This document shows, piece by piece, positions 1-8,775 of a DNA stretch of 64,000 nucleotides. The stretch is from Nostoc sp. NMS8 (GTDB taxonomy: Bacteria > Cyanobacteriota > Cyanobacteriia > Cyanobacteriales > Nostocaceae), in NCBI RefSeq assembly GCF_017115045.1, contig NZ_JABXKK010000068.1, positions 1 through 64,000 of the forward strand, given 5' to 3'. The number at the start of each line of letters is the position of its first letter. The stretch's first letter is position 1. The position numbers and the translations under genes were made by a program. The notes beneath the pieces are model-generated. The model saw only the letters and a list, made by a program, of their open reading frames with translations, was not told the origin of the DNA and searched no databases.

Positions 1-233
1 ACGACCCTTATTTATGAATTCACTATTTTGTTATTCTGTCAATGCGTAAGTCCTATATTTTATGAATCAAGATATAAAATTCTTTCGTATCTTTGGTTCG
101 ATATTTGACAGTGTTGGCAGCATACTTACCGTCACAGGCATAATTATTAGACTAAATTGGAATTTTGAATTCTGCCTTGCGGTACTAGTCAGATCGTTTC
201 CGCGTTTTTGATCAAACTTCATCTCTTACCACT
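1..233. other. AT-rich leader region before the GAF gene
   Basis: No gene is seen in this stretch. It is AT-rich and ends directly at the start codon of the GAF-domain gene. A promoter for that gene probably lies here, but I cannot place -35 and -10 boxes with confidence. Confidence 0.4.
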
Positions 234-698
234 ATGACTTCAAATATCAAACCTATTTTTGATGCTCTGGCAGACCCAGCCATCGACTGGAATCGTCTGC
301 TGACCGAAATCCTGGCTGCTTTCGACTGTTCTACAGGTACTATCCATACCCTCGATCGCGATAGCCAATTATTGCACCTAAAGGCTTACCAGGGCATTCC
401 AGAATTTCTGTTGCCTAAAATGACAGTAATTCCCATTGGCAAAGGAATGGCTGGTGTCGCTGCCGAACGTAAGCGACCTGTGCAGATTTGCAACTTGCAA
501 ACCGATGAATCGGGTGTGGCTAGACCCTCGGCAAAGGAAACCAAGGTAGAAGGTTCTATCACTGTGCCGCTAATACTGAATGGTCAATTGTATGGTACTT
601 TGGGCATTGCCAAGCCAGTTCCCTACGAATTTACTCCAGAAGAGGAAGAGATACTGATGGAGATTGGAGATGCCATTAGCCGAAAAATCGTCAGTTAA
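234..698 (+). CDS. single GAF-domain protein
   Basis: A 154-residue soluble protein that is almost entirely one GAF domain. The N-terminal half carries the W-x-x-L-L-x-E-I-L helix and a C-S-T-G-T-I-H strand. The centre has the typical G-x-G-M-A-G-x-A-A turn, and the C-terminus has the V-P-L-I-L-N-G-Q-L-Y-G-T-L-G-I strand pair followed by a P-x-E-E-E-x-L helix. Known GAF domains bind small ligands or mediate dimerisation. No output domain is attached, so the partner is unknown. It lies 111 bp upstream of the Rubisco activase gene on the same strand. Co-transcription is possible but not shown. The domain call is secure; the ligand is not. Confidence 0.85.
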   Translation: MTSNIKPIFDALADPAIDWNRLLTEILAAFDCSTGTIHTLDRDSQLLHLKAYQGIPEFLLPKMTVIPIGKGMAGVAAERKRPVQICNLQTDESGVARPSAKETKVEGSITVPLILNGQLYGTLGIAKPVPYEFTPEEEEILMEIGDAISRKIVS

Positions 699-809
699 GT
701 AGGAATAGCTAAAGCTAAACTGTGTCCTGTGTGAAAGAAAAGCGATCGCTATCCCCAAAAAAAACTTAACATTAACCTTAGAAGTGTTAATTTTTCATAA
801 GATAAACTC

Positions 810-2087
810 ATGGGTTACTACATCGCTCCTCGCTTTTTGGACAAACTTGCTGTCCACATCACTAAAAACTTTTTGAAGCTTCCTGGCGTGCGAGTACCCT
901 TGATTTTGGGAATTCATGGACGCAAAGGTGAGGGCAAAACTTTTCAATGTGAGTTAGTCTTTGAAAAAATGGGTATTGAGGTGACTCTAGTATCTGGCGG
1001 CGAATTAGAAAGTCCAGATGCAGGAGATCCAGCGCGGTTGATTCGGCTGCGCTATCGAGAAACAGCAGAACTCATTAAAGTACGCGGCAAAATGTGTGTA
1101 CTGATGATTAACGATTTAGATGCTGGCGCTGGACGCTTTGATGAAGGCACTCAATATACTGTAAATACCCAGTTGGTAAATGCCACACTGATGAATATTG
1201 CTGATAATCCTACAGATGTGCAGTTGCCGGGAAGCTATGATTCCACGCCTTTAAATCGTGTGCCGATTATTGTCACAGGTAATGATTTTTCTACCCTCTA
1301 TGCACCGTTAATTCGGGATGGACGGATGGATAAATTCTACTGGGAACCAGATAGAGATGACAAGGTGGGAATTGTCAAGGGGATTTTTGAACCCGATGGA
1401 TTGTCACCACGGGAAGTTGAACAGCTAGTTGATACTTTTATCAATCAATCCATTGACTTTTTTAGCGCTTTGCGATCGCGCATTTATGACGAACAAATCC
1501 GCAACTATATCCATAAGGTCGGTTTTGAGCAGGTATCTCTGAGTGTGGTTAACAGTGCTGAAGGGCCACCAGAATTTAAAAAGCCCAATTTCACCCTGTC
1601 TCACTTAATCGAGTCTGGGAACTTGATGGTTGGCGAACACAAACGGGTGGAAAATTCCCAATTGGTTGATGAGTACAACCGACTAAATCGAGGCAGAAAT
1701 TATTATCAATCTTCACCACCTGCTGCGGTGACACCAACTAGTCAGCCATCAAATGGCGCAACCCCAGAAGTAAAAACTAATGGATTCCAGCAAAAAGAAC
1801 AAGCATCGAGTCCACATTTGACCCTAGAGACACAAGAACAGATTCGGCAATTATTATCTCAAGGTTACAAAATTAGTATTGAACACGTAGATGAGCGCCG
1901 CTTCCGTACAGGTTCTTGGCAAAGTTGTGTTAATAGCCACATTGATGCTGAGTCTGATGCAATTTCAAATTTGGAATCAACTCTGACAGAATATAGTGGT
2001 GAGTATGTACGTTTAGTAGGTATCGATCCAAAAGCCAAGCGGCGGGTAGTGGAGACGATTATTCAGCGTCCAAATGGGAAAAATTGA
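810..2087 (+). CDS. rca: Rubisco activase with C-terminal small-subunit-like domain
   Basis: A 425-residue AAA+ ATPase that remodels inhibited Rubisco. Walker A (G-R-K-G-E-G-K-T) is at about residues 37-44 and Walker B (V-L-M-I-N-D-L-D) at about 97-104. After the AAA+ core a Pro/Ser/Gln-rich linker (about 300-335) leads to a C-terminal domain of about 85 residues. That domain begins Q-E-Q-I-R-Q-L-L-S-Q-G-Y and contains R-F-R-T-G-S-W-Q-S-C, the pattern of the Rubisco small-subunit-like (SSUL) module. In cyanobacterial Rca this module is known to target the activase to Rubisco and carboxysomes. No rbc genes are in the window, in line with rca often standing apart from rbcLXS. The start ATG follows an AT-rich leader without a strong ribosome-binding site. 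Confidence 0.93.
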   Translation: MGYYIAPRFLDKLAVHITKNFLKLPGVRVPLILGIHGRKGEGKTFQCELVFEKMGIEVTLVSGGELESPDAGDPARLIRLRYRETAELIKVRGKMCVLMINDLDAGAGRFDEGTQYTVNTQLVNATLMNIADNPTDVQLPGSYDSTPLNRVPIIVTGNDFSTLYAPLIRDGRMDKFYWEPDRDDKVGIVKGIFEPDGLSPREVEQLVDTFINQSIDFFSALRSRIYDEQIRNYIHKVGFEQVSLSVVNSAEGPPEFKKPNFTLSHLIESGNLMVGEHKRVENSQLVDEYNRLNRGRNYYQSSPPAAVTPTSQPSNGATPEVKTNGFQQKEQASSPHLTLETQEQIRQLLSQGYKISIEHVDERRFRTGSWQSCVNSHIDAESDAISNLESTLTEYSGEYVRLVGIDPKAKRRVVETIIQRPNGKN

Positions 2088-2131
2088 TGAAGAGTGCTGA
2101 GTCAACTTAAGGTGAAAAATAGCCTAGTACA

Positions 2132-2246
2132 AGCTTTTAGATATTATCTCGTTCCCAGTCAGAGACTGGGAATGTTTGTCAGTTGAGGCTTCGCCTCTCG
2201 AACTCGCGGCAGAGCCGCCAGGAGAGGCAGAAAACGAGGTTTTAAA
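2132..2246. repeat. dispersed palindromic repeat, copy 1 (GTTCCCAGTC family)
   Basis: The block contains stacked small palindromes: TTCCCAGTC/GACTGGGAA, GAGGC-ttc-GCCTC and GGC-aga-GCC. The same core (CTTTTAGATT..CTCGTTCCCAGTC..GACTGGGAATG..GAGGC..GCCTC) recurs near 8548-8621, and a truncated version near 26538-26582. It sits just beyond the 3' end of the acetolactate synthase gene. It may act as a transcript end or may be a passive dispersed repeat. Confidence 0.7.
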
Positions 2247-2261
2247 GCACAGAACACAGTG

Positions 2262-4157
2262 TTACAACTTTGTCCCACACTCAGCACAGAAGTTGTGAGT
2301 AGGAGCATTTTTGGCATTGCAGTGACTACAATACACTGGCTCTGATGCAGCTTTTGGCGCTTGCTTCTGCAAGCCGACCATTTGAGCATTGCTCTTGCCA
2401 GGGACTACCATTGGATAGCAGTTTTCGTCTCTGGTGACATGGACATTCACAATCACGGGGCCTTTGTGTGCTAGCATTTCGGCGATCGCATCTTTTAATT
2501 GACTGCGATCGCTAATTACCATGCCTTTAATCCCGTAGGCTTTTGCCAATAACTCTACGTCTGGCATCCCTACTTCCATGTTGGAGCATGAGTAACGCTC
2601 ACCATAGAAGGCTTGCTGCCACTGGCGTACCATTCCTTGCCAACCGTTATTGATAATTATCGTCTTGACATTTATCCCATACTGTGCGAGCGTTCCTAGT
2701 TCCTGTAAACACATTTGGAAACTAGCATCGCCACTGATACAGATGACTTCTTCATCAGGAAATGCCACTTTCGCACCCATCGCCGCAGGTAAGCCAAAAC
2801 CCATCGTTCCCAAACCAGCGCTAGAAATCCAGCGCCTTGGGCCATTCTTCAGGAATTGTGCTGCCCACATTTGATGTTGTCCGACATCTGTGGTGTAGAA
2901 AGCTTGAGGTGCTTGGCTGCTGACTTCTACAATCACTTCTTGGGGTGAAATGCTGTCGGGATGGTGCGGCACGATAAGAGGATACTCTTCGCGCCAACGA
3001 TTAACTAGATTTAGCCACTCTTGGTTTTGATTCGGTGTAGCCTTGACGCCTGCTTCTTTGCATCGACGCAATAAGTCTACTAACACGTTCCGCACATCGC
3101 CGACGATGGGAACTTCGGGAATGCGGTTTTTGCCGACTTCTGCCGGATCGATATCAATGTGAATGACTTTGGCGCGGGAGGCGAATTCGTCTAACTTGCC
3201 TGTAACGCGATCGTCAAATCTAGCGCCAACACAAATTAGCAAGTCACAATCACTAACGGCGAAGTTAGCGTAAGCAGTGCCATGCATCCCCAACATTCCC
3301 AAAGCGAGGGGATGATGTTCGTCAAATGCACCGATCCCCATTAAGGTTGTGGTGACAGGGATATCAAATAATTCAGCTAGTTGTTTAATTTCTTCATGGG
3401 CACCAGCTGCGATCGCACCACCACCCACATACAATAGCGGCCGGCGACTTTCGGTAATCAACTGGATTGCGGCATTAATCTGCCGGGGATTTCCCTTGAC
3501 GGTGGGACGATAACCGCGTAATTTTACTGAACCTGGTTTTACAGGTACATAGTCAAATTCTTCTAAAGCTACATCTTTTGGCACATCAATCAAAACTGGC
3601 CCCGGACGCCCAGTGCTAGCGATGTGGAAGGCTTCGGCGACAATTCGCGCCATGTCTTTGGGGTCACGCACTACATAAGAGTGCTTGACGATTGGTAGGG
3701 TAATGCCGTAAATATCGGTTTCTTGAAACGCATCTGTACCAATCGACGGACGTGCTACCTGTCCTGTAACCACAATCATCGGGATTGAATCCATGTAGGC
3801 GGTGGCGATGCCTGTCACCAAGTTAGTTGCTCCTGGGCCAGAAGTTCCAAAGCAGACTCCGACTTTCCCTGTGGCACGGGCGTAACCATCGGCAGCGTGG
3901 GCTGCACCTTGTTCGTGTCTCACCAAAATGTGCTTAATAGCACCAGTTGCTTCGACCTTATACAGATCGTCATAAATTGGTAGAATTGCTCCACCGGGAT
4001 AACCAAAAATATAATCAACGCCGTGGCGGTGAAGGCTGTCAAGCAGAGCAAAACCGCCAGATGCACGTTTGGGCACGACTGGCGGGCTAGAATTACGGGA
4101 CTGTTTTTGATTCTCGGTTTGTGGGAGAATAATTTGGGAAAGCAATGGCACGGTCAA
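2262..4157 (-). CDS. ilvB: acetolactate synthase large subunit with C-terminal zinc ribbon
   Basis: Thiamine-diphosphate enzyme of 631 residues that condenses pyruvate (or pyruvate plus 2-oxobutyrate) in branched-chain amino acid synthesis. Visible family marks: the catalytic Glu region [15 protein letters not shown], the G-T-S-G-P-G-A-T-N loop, the central FAD/regulatory domain, and the ThDP/Mg motif G-D-A-S-F-Q-M to N-N-x-W-Q-G-M-V. The body ends near residue 595. It is extended by about 30 residues holding two C-x-x-C knuckles (C-S-H-C and C-A-E-C) 11 residues apart, an apparent zinc ribbon not needed for catalysis. The longest frame begins with TTG at 4157. A GTG at 4151 lies better behind the GAGG motif and is an equally good start. 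No small subunit gene is nearby. Confidence 0.93.
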   Translation of the reverse strand: MTVPLLSQIILPQTENQKQSRNSSPPVVPKRASGGFALLDSLHRHGVDYIFGYPGGAILPIYDDLYKVEATGAIKHILVRHEQGAAHAADGYARATGKVGVCFGTSGPGATNLVTGIATAYMDSIPMIVVTGQVARPSIGTDAFQETDIYGITLPIVKHSYVVRDPKDMARIVAEAFHIASTGRPGPVLIDVPKDVALEEFDYVPVKPGSVKLRGYRPTVKGNPRQINAAIQLITESRRPLLYVGGGAIAAGAHEEIKQLAELFDIPVTTTLMGIGAFDEHHPLALGMLGMHGTAYANFAVSDCDLLICVGARFDDRVTGKLDEFASRAKVIHIDIDPAEVGKNRIPEVPIVGDVRNVLVDLLRRCKEAGVKATPNQNQEWLNLVNRWREEYPLIVPHHPDSISPQEVIVEVSSQAPQAFYTTDVGQHQMWAAQFLKNGPRRWISSAGLGTMGFGLPAAMGAKVAFPDEEVICISGDASFQMCLQELGTLAQYGINVKTIIINNGWQGMVRQWQQAFYGERYSCSNMEVGMPDVELLAKAYGIKGMVISDRSQLKDAIAEMLAHKGPVIVNVHVTRDENCYPMVVPGKSNAQMVGLQKQAPKAASEPVYCSHCNAKNAPTHNFCAECGTKL

Positions 4158-4294
4158 ACCTCAGACTATAGCTAAAGTTAATGCTGAATTCTGTAGTTAA
4201 GATTTCATTTTAATGGAAAACTTCAATTAAATTCCGATAATTTCATATATATCTAATATCTAAGTATTAAAGCTAGATTATTAGCCTACATTAA

Positions 4295-5572
4295 TTAAAT
4301 TACGTCTTGCAAGACATTGCGGGTATTTTTCCAAGCCCAAATACCAACAAATGCAACCACAAGACTCATTGCGATCAAAACAATTCGCAAGCCAAACTCT
4401 TGATTTAACCAGCCTGTAATCGCCAGTGGTGCGGAAAGGGCTATATTAACGGCATGATTTTGAAAGCCAAAAACCTTACCATGCATAATTGGTGGAGTCT
4501 GCTGTTGAATGAGAGTTTGCATTGGTACACCAATTAAAGAACCACTCACACCCAGTAAAATACAAAATCCGAGTGCTAATACTTGACTATTGGTGAAGGA
4601 AACCACTGCCAAAATGAGCGCCATACCCAAAAAGCCGATTAAAGGTAAAGGTTTGTGATGTGTTTTTTCGCCCCAATGACCCAAAACGCCAGCACCTATA
4701 ACCATACCAATTCCCACTGCGGCGATAAAGCGTCCAGATTGTTTTCCTTGTAAACCAAATTTTTCTGCTAAGGGAATGGCAAGTACCATCAAGGCGGCAA
4801 AGACGCAGTATAAAACTGTAGTTTGCAGCATTGCATTTAACACCAAACGGTTTTTCTTGAGGTAGCGTAAGCCTTCTTTAAAGTCCGCCCAAAGGTCGAT
4901 GCGATCGCCTAGAATTTCGCTCGCTAATTTTTTTTCCCGAAAGTGAATCGGCAGCATAACTATAGCCGACAACAAGTATAGTAGCGCCACCACTAACTCT
5001 GGCCCATAGTTTTTAGCTATCCCAGTTTCAGCCAAACTCAGCAGCGGATCTCCTAACAAAAAACCGACAATTAAAGCACCCATCATTGTGCTAGTAAACA
5101 GCGCATTAGCTGCTATTAGACCCTCTCGCTTCACCAGTAAAGGAATCGCCGCTTGTTCGGCTGGGGCAAAAAATTGGGTAACGGTGGAAACCCCAAAAGT
5201 GATGAGCAGAAGTATATGAAAATCCTTTGGTAAAAAGGCAAGTCCGATAACCAATAGCCCGCGTAAAATATCAGAGCCAATCATAATCAGCTTTTTCGGT
5301 AGGCGATCGACAAATACACCCCCAGCTGAACCAAATAAAATTGCTGGTATGGTAAACGCCACCATCAAAATGGGGTACATGGATTCTTTTGCTACTCCCG
5401 CAGGAGGAAAGTAGCTACTGTTTTTGTCTACTACCAGATCGACCAGCATCAAAAAGAAGACCTTATCTGCTAACTGAGACACCAGTTGTCCAAACCACAG
5501 GAACATAAAAGCACGGTTTTTTAGCAGTGCGCCAAATCCGTTATTAACAGCAGCCGGTTCAGTTGGAAACAT
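4295..5572 (-). CDS. MFS family transporter (putative exporter)
   Basis: A 425-residue, strongly hydrophobic protein with about ten to twelve membrane helices. It shows the N-terminal layout F-M-F-L-W-F-G-Q-L-V-S-Q-L-A-D-K and the loop G-G-V-F-V-D-R-L-P-K-K between helices 2 and 3. That loop is the degenerate MFS motif A of the MFS_3/enterobactin-exporter-like group. A second copy (G-H-W-G-E-K-T-H-H-K) begins the C-terminal half. It probably works in the plasma membrane by proton antiport. The substrate cannot be read from the sequence and neighbours give no pathway hint. It is 77 bp upstream, in its own reading direction, of nothing obvious; the next gene on the same strand starts at 6251. 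Confidence 0.85.
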   Translation of the reverse strand: MFPTEPAAVNNGFGALLKNRAFMFLWFGQLVSQLADKVFFLMLVDLVVDKNSSYFPPAGVAKESMYPILMVAFTIPAILFGSAGGVFVDRLPKKLIMIGSDILRGLLVIGLAFLPKDFHILLLITFGVSTVTQFFAPAEQAAIPLLVKREGLIAANALFTSTMMGALIVGFLLGDPLLSLAETGIAKNYGPELVVALLYLLSAIVMLPIHFREKKLASEILGDRIDLWADFKEGLRYLKKNRLVLNAMLQTTVLYCVFAALMVLAIPLAEKFGLQGKQSGRFIAAVGIGMVIGAGVLGHWGEKTHHKPLPLIGFLGMALILAVVSFTNSQVLALGFCILLGVSGSLIGVPMQTLIQQQTPPIMHGKVFGFQNHAVNIALSAPLAITGWLNQEFGLRIVLIAMSLVVAFVGIWAWKNTRNVLQDVI

Positions 5573-5648
5573 TTAGATACTTTCTTTGGGTAGATGGAGA
5601 GTCGGGGAACTAATGACTAACTCCTGTTTAATTACTCCATTGTCCGGA

Positions 5649-6251
5649 TTAATTTGCTTCATAGCGCTTTAACAGCATAAGCAAAAATTCCGCTGCTGTC
5701 AGACGACCTTTGGGTGGAATAATCTCAATGGAAGAATCTACCCAACAGCCTTGTACAGTTTGGGGAGATTTCCAAATCGATAAATGATCGACTGCGGGAT
5801 CTGCATAAAAGTTATTTTGACCACTACCTAGCAAACACGAACTCCAATGAGTGAAATAATCATGACTCATCCGATGAATAGGGAAATTTCCCTGTAATGG
5901 TACTCCCCATCCATCTATAGCAATAAACGCTTTGACACGACCACCTAAAAGTTGCCATAAATGCGCTGCTCCGATTGCCCCAACTACGCCAGCACTAAAG
6001 CTAATGAATATGATTGGTGATTTTAATGAGCCAGTCAAGCAATCGCGCAAAAACTGCAAAATGTGCAATGCTGATAAAACCGAAACATCTTTACCCGGAT
6101 AAATCAGTATATTTCCGTAATTGGGTGCGTTAGCGTAGCTCACCGCAGGTATCGCGCCATGAGAAACTAAATCTAACAATCCGACTCTAAAGCTTTCAGT
6201 TAACTCTGGTTCATGGATTCCAGGGCAAATAATTATACTCATCCCTAACAC
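5649..6251 (-). CDS. conserved hypothetical, alpha/beta-hydrolase-like
   Basis: A 200-residue protein of uncertain function. It begins S-I-I-I-C-P-G-I-H, resembling the first strand and oxyanion loop of an alpha/beta hydrolase. At about residues 80-88 it has S-F-S-A-G-V, a nucleophile-elbow-like turn lacking the first Gly. A late Asp/His pair of a hydrolase triad is not clear: D-H-L-S and S-S-I-E-I remain possible. The start is either GTG at 6251 or ATG at 6242, nine bases later. The MFS transporter gene follows on the same strand after 76 bp, so the two may be co-transcribed. I do not recognise a specific product. Confidence 0.6.
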   Translation of the reverse strand: MLGMSIIICPGIHEPELTESFRVGLLDLVSHGAIPAVSYANAPNYGNILIYPGKDVSVLSALHILQFLRDCLTGSLKSPIIFISFSAGVVGAIGAAHLWQLLGGRVKAFIAIDGWGVPLQGNFPIHRMSHDYFTHWSSCLLGSGQNNFYADPAVDHLSIWKSPQTVQGCWVDSSIEIIPPKGRLTAAEFLLMLLKRYEAN

Positions 6252-6463
6252 TACCTTTGATTTTTTGCCGTGTCCTCTGTGTCTCTGTGGTTAGATTTTC
6301 AGTTATTTGTGCGTAAGTTCTGTATGTCTTTTGATGTATTATTAGGATTTTCCCACCTATCCTATCCCCCTGGATGGGATAATAAGTTACTAGTGGGGAA
6401 AATGTGCAAACTATTCCCTAATTCCAAATCTCTCTGCACTCTGGTTATATAGAGGAACTCATT

Positions 6464-7579
6464 GTGGTTGCCACGCCGGAAAAAGTACAACACACTCACG
6501 AGCATCTATCAGGTAAAGACCGTGTAGCCGTATTGCTCATGGGCTACGGCGAAGTCGAAAGCTACGAAGATTTCGCCAACTATAACGAACAGGCTTTAAA
6601 TCTACTGACAGCAAAATTCGCACCAGTACCAACCTGGATTTATCCCCCCCTAGCAAAGCTTTTGGCACTATTTGACCGCCATGAGTGGGGACACACACAC
6701 CACGATTTTATCTCGCCACACAATGCCATTTTTGAACAGCAGCGTGCTGGGATTGAGAAGAATTTACAAGAAAAATGGGGTGATAAGGTTCAAGTTTTTA
6801 AGGCTTTCAACTTCTGCGCCCCTTTTCTACCTAATCAAGTCTTGGCAGAAATTAAAAACCAAGGCTTCGAGAAGCTGCTAATTTACCCGTTGCTGGTTGT
6901 TGATTCTATCTTTACTAGTGGGATTGCGATCGAGCAAGTTAACAATGCTCTGGTTGAGTTGACTGATGGTGAAGAACACTGGGTTAAAGCACAGCGTTAT
7001 ATTCCTTCTTTCTTCAACGAACCAGCTTACATCGATTTGATGGCTCATCTGGTTGAGGAGAAAATTGCTGAACTAGCCGGAGCTTATCTACCTTCTCAAA
7101 TCGGTATTGTGTTAATGAATCACGGCTGTCCCCATAAAGCTAAAGGCTTTACTTCTGGGATTGCTGAAAGTGAAGCAATGTACGACTTGGTTCGGGATAA
7201 GTTGATTAACCGCTATCCGTTAATCTCGGTGGGTTGGCTCAATCATGATACACCCCTAATTGATTGGACACAGCCAAATGCAGAGCAATCTGCAAATAAC
7301 CTGATTCAATTGGGTGCGAAAGTAGTAATATTTATGCCAATTGGCTTTGCGACAGAAAACCACGAAACTCTATTGGATGTACACCATATCATCCATGCTT
7401 TAGAAAAACAGCATCCTGGTACGAACTACGTGCAAATGGCTTGCGTCAACGACCATCCAGAATTTTTGGCAATGGTGGCGCAATGGGCTGATGCTCATAT
7501 TGCAGAGTTGTTGTCAGAGCAACCTTTGGCAGTTAATCCCCAACTAGCAGGGGATCATCATCACCACCATCATCATTAA
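6464..7579 (+). CDS. ferrochelatase-family protein with natural poly-His tail
   Basis: A 371-residue protein related to class II chelatases (HemH/ferrochelatase). It has an N-terminal V-A-V-L-L-M-G-Y-G-E strand where HemH has L-L-N-L-G-G-P, a repeated half beginning I-G-I-V-L-M-N-H-G-C-P, and a C-terminal block G-A-K-V-V-I-F-M-P-I-G-F-A-T-E-N-H-E-T-L-L-D. That block matches the P-x-G-F-x-x-x-x-E-T-L segment carrying the conserved Glu of ferrochelatases. It lacks the C-terminal transmembrane CAB helix of the usual cyanobacterial ferrochelatase and ends in seven consecutive His. The substrate may be another metal or tetrapyrrole. The start is GTG with a good AGAGGA ribosome-binding site eight bases upstream. 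Confidence 0.75.
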   Translation: MVATPEKVQHTHEHLSGKDRVAVLLMGYGEVESYEDFANYNEQALNLLTAKFAPVPTWIYPPLAKLLALFDRHEWGHTHHDFISPHNAIFEQQRAGIEKNLQEKWGDKVQVFKAFNFCAPFLPNQVLAEIKNQGFEKLLIYPLLVVDSIFTSGIAIEQVNNALVELTDGEEHWVKAQRYIPSFFNEPAYIDLMAHLVEEKIAELAGAYLPSQIGIVLMNHGCPHKAKGFTSGIAESEAMYDLVRDKLINRYPLISVGWLNHDTPLIDWTQPNAEQSANNLIQLGAKVVIFMPIGFATENHETLLDVHHIIHALEKQHPGTNYVQMACVNDHPEFLAMVAQWADAHIAELLSEQPLAVNPQLAGDHHHHHHH

Positions 7580-7627
7580 CGTGTCTCTTTGAGGGAGGCG
7601 CACGGAGATCGTTAAGTTTAGTTTTAG

Positions 7628-7662
7628 TTCTGGAGGGTGGGCACAGCTTTGCCCACCCTACA
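7628..7662. terminator. hairpin between convergent genes
   Basis: AGGGTGGGCA and TGCCCACCCT form a 10-bp GC-rich stem around CAGCTT. It lies between the ferrochelatase-like gene and the convergent FMN reductase gene. It has no long T-run, so it may be a dispersed repeat that also stops transcription. Confidence 0.5.
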
Positions 7663-7663
7663 G

Positions 7664-8209
7664 CTAATTCATGCCCCGCAGTTTGCGAGTGTTATCAACT
7701 AAACTCTGAGCAAATTGATCGAATCTTTGAGATAGCTTTTCATCTAGTAGCTTGCCTTCAGGACTAAAAGCACCATAAGCCTGTCCGATCGCAATTTGTT
7801 CGGGAATCACCCAACCATGTACCCACCGAACAATTAGTCGTAGGTCATTTAGGGCGTTGCTATTAGGCTGACCACCCAAGACGCTAATTAGTCCTGTAAC
7901 TTTATCAGATAATTGCTCAAAGCTCATCAAATCAAGAGCATTTTTCAGGACACCACTAACGCTACCATGATACTCAGGCGTCGCTAAAATTAAGCCATCA
8001 GCCTGACTGACAGTATCCTGCAACCGCTTAACATCTGGGTACTCTGAATACTCTTTTGCACCAGTGCAAAATGGTAGCTGCAACTGCCGTAAATCGAGAA
8101 TTTCTACCTCTGCACCGAGGGCTTCTACCCTTTGCACTGCTACTTGTAAAGCAAGCTGGGTATAAGAGTTGGATCTTAAACTACCACCAATGCCAATAAT
8201 TCTAACCAT
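7664..8209 (-). CDS. NAD(P)H-dependent FMN reductase
   Basis: A 181-residue flavodoxin-fold protein. The phosphate-binding loop G-G-S-L-R-S-N-S-Y is at residues 8-16, and the flavin-contacting motif T-P-E-Y-H-G-S-V-S-G-V-L-K-N-A-L-D is near residues 97-113. Both are typical of the NADPH-dependent FMN reductase/azoreductase/chromate reductase family. Such cytosolic enzymes reduce flavin, quinones, azo compounds or chromate. The exact substrate is not predictable. Its 3' end converges with the ferrochelatase-like gene across a GC-rich hairpin. Length and motifs are normal for the family. Confidence 0.88.
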   Translation of the reverse strand: MVRIIGIGGSLRSNSYTQLALQVAVQRVEALGAEVEILDLRQLQLPFCTGAKEYSEYPDVKRLQDTVSQADGLILATPEYHGSVSGVLKNALDLMSFEQLSDKVTGLISVLGGQPNSNALNDLRLIVRWVHGWVIPEQIAIGQAYGAFSPEGKLLDEKLSQRFDQFAQSLVDNTRKLRGMN

Positions 8210-8775
8210 AATTAACCCACAAACTATTAATTAGCTACTAGTACCAAATTTCTTCTTAAAAACGGAATCGTTATGACTATGCCTATCTTAGCGATTTGTG
8301 TCAGAATGTGTCAAATTAATATCTACTGGGGATTGGAGACTGCGGACTGCGGACTAAAGAATAAAGTTATTATCTGCACATAAATCGACCTTTGGCTATC
8401 TCTTTCCAATGCCCAGTCTTAACAGCTGCATAAATCTAGATATAGCGGTTCCCACTGAGATGCGGTACAAAATTATATCGCAAGGTGTAGGGGCAATTCA
8501 TGTAGCAGTGGTGTCAACTGAACGTGAAAGCAAGTCTAGAACTAGCTTTTAGATTGCCTCGTTCCCAGTCTCCGGCTGGGAATGCTCGTCTTCGAGGCTC
8601 CGCCTCTCGTACTAGCGGCTCAACTTCATGGAATAGTGGGCAGAAAATTGGGAATGGTTTTATGTGGAAGTTAGACTAGATAAGAAAAGTGTAATTTCCA
8701 GTTATTACAATTTTTAATAGAAGAATAGGCATAAACCATAGCTCAACTTGTGCCAGCAGACAAAGGGTAATTGTT
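8210..8775. other. 566-bp intergenic region, no gene seen
   Basis: The region separates two divergently transcribed genes, the FMN reductase and ftsH, so it should contain both promoters. It also holds short repeats (GGACTGCGGACT near 8342) and dispersed repeat copy 2 near 8548-8621. Short frames inside it have no recognisable product. Confidence 0.6.
8548..8621. repeat. dispersed palindromic repeat, copy 2 (GTTCCCAGTC family)
   Basis: It shares CTTTTAGATTGCCTCGTTCC, then CAGTC..GGCTGGGAATG and GAGGCTCCGCCTCTCG, with copies near 2132 and 26538. The two palindromes can form neighbouring hairpins. It lies in the ftsH upstream region. Confidence 0.7.
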
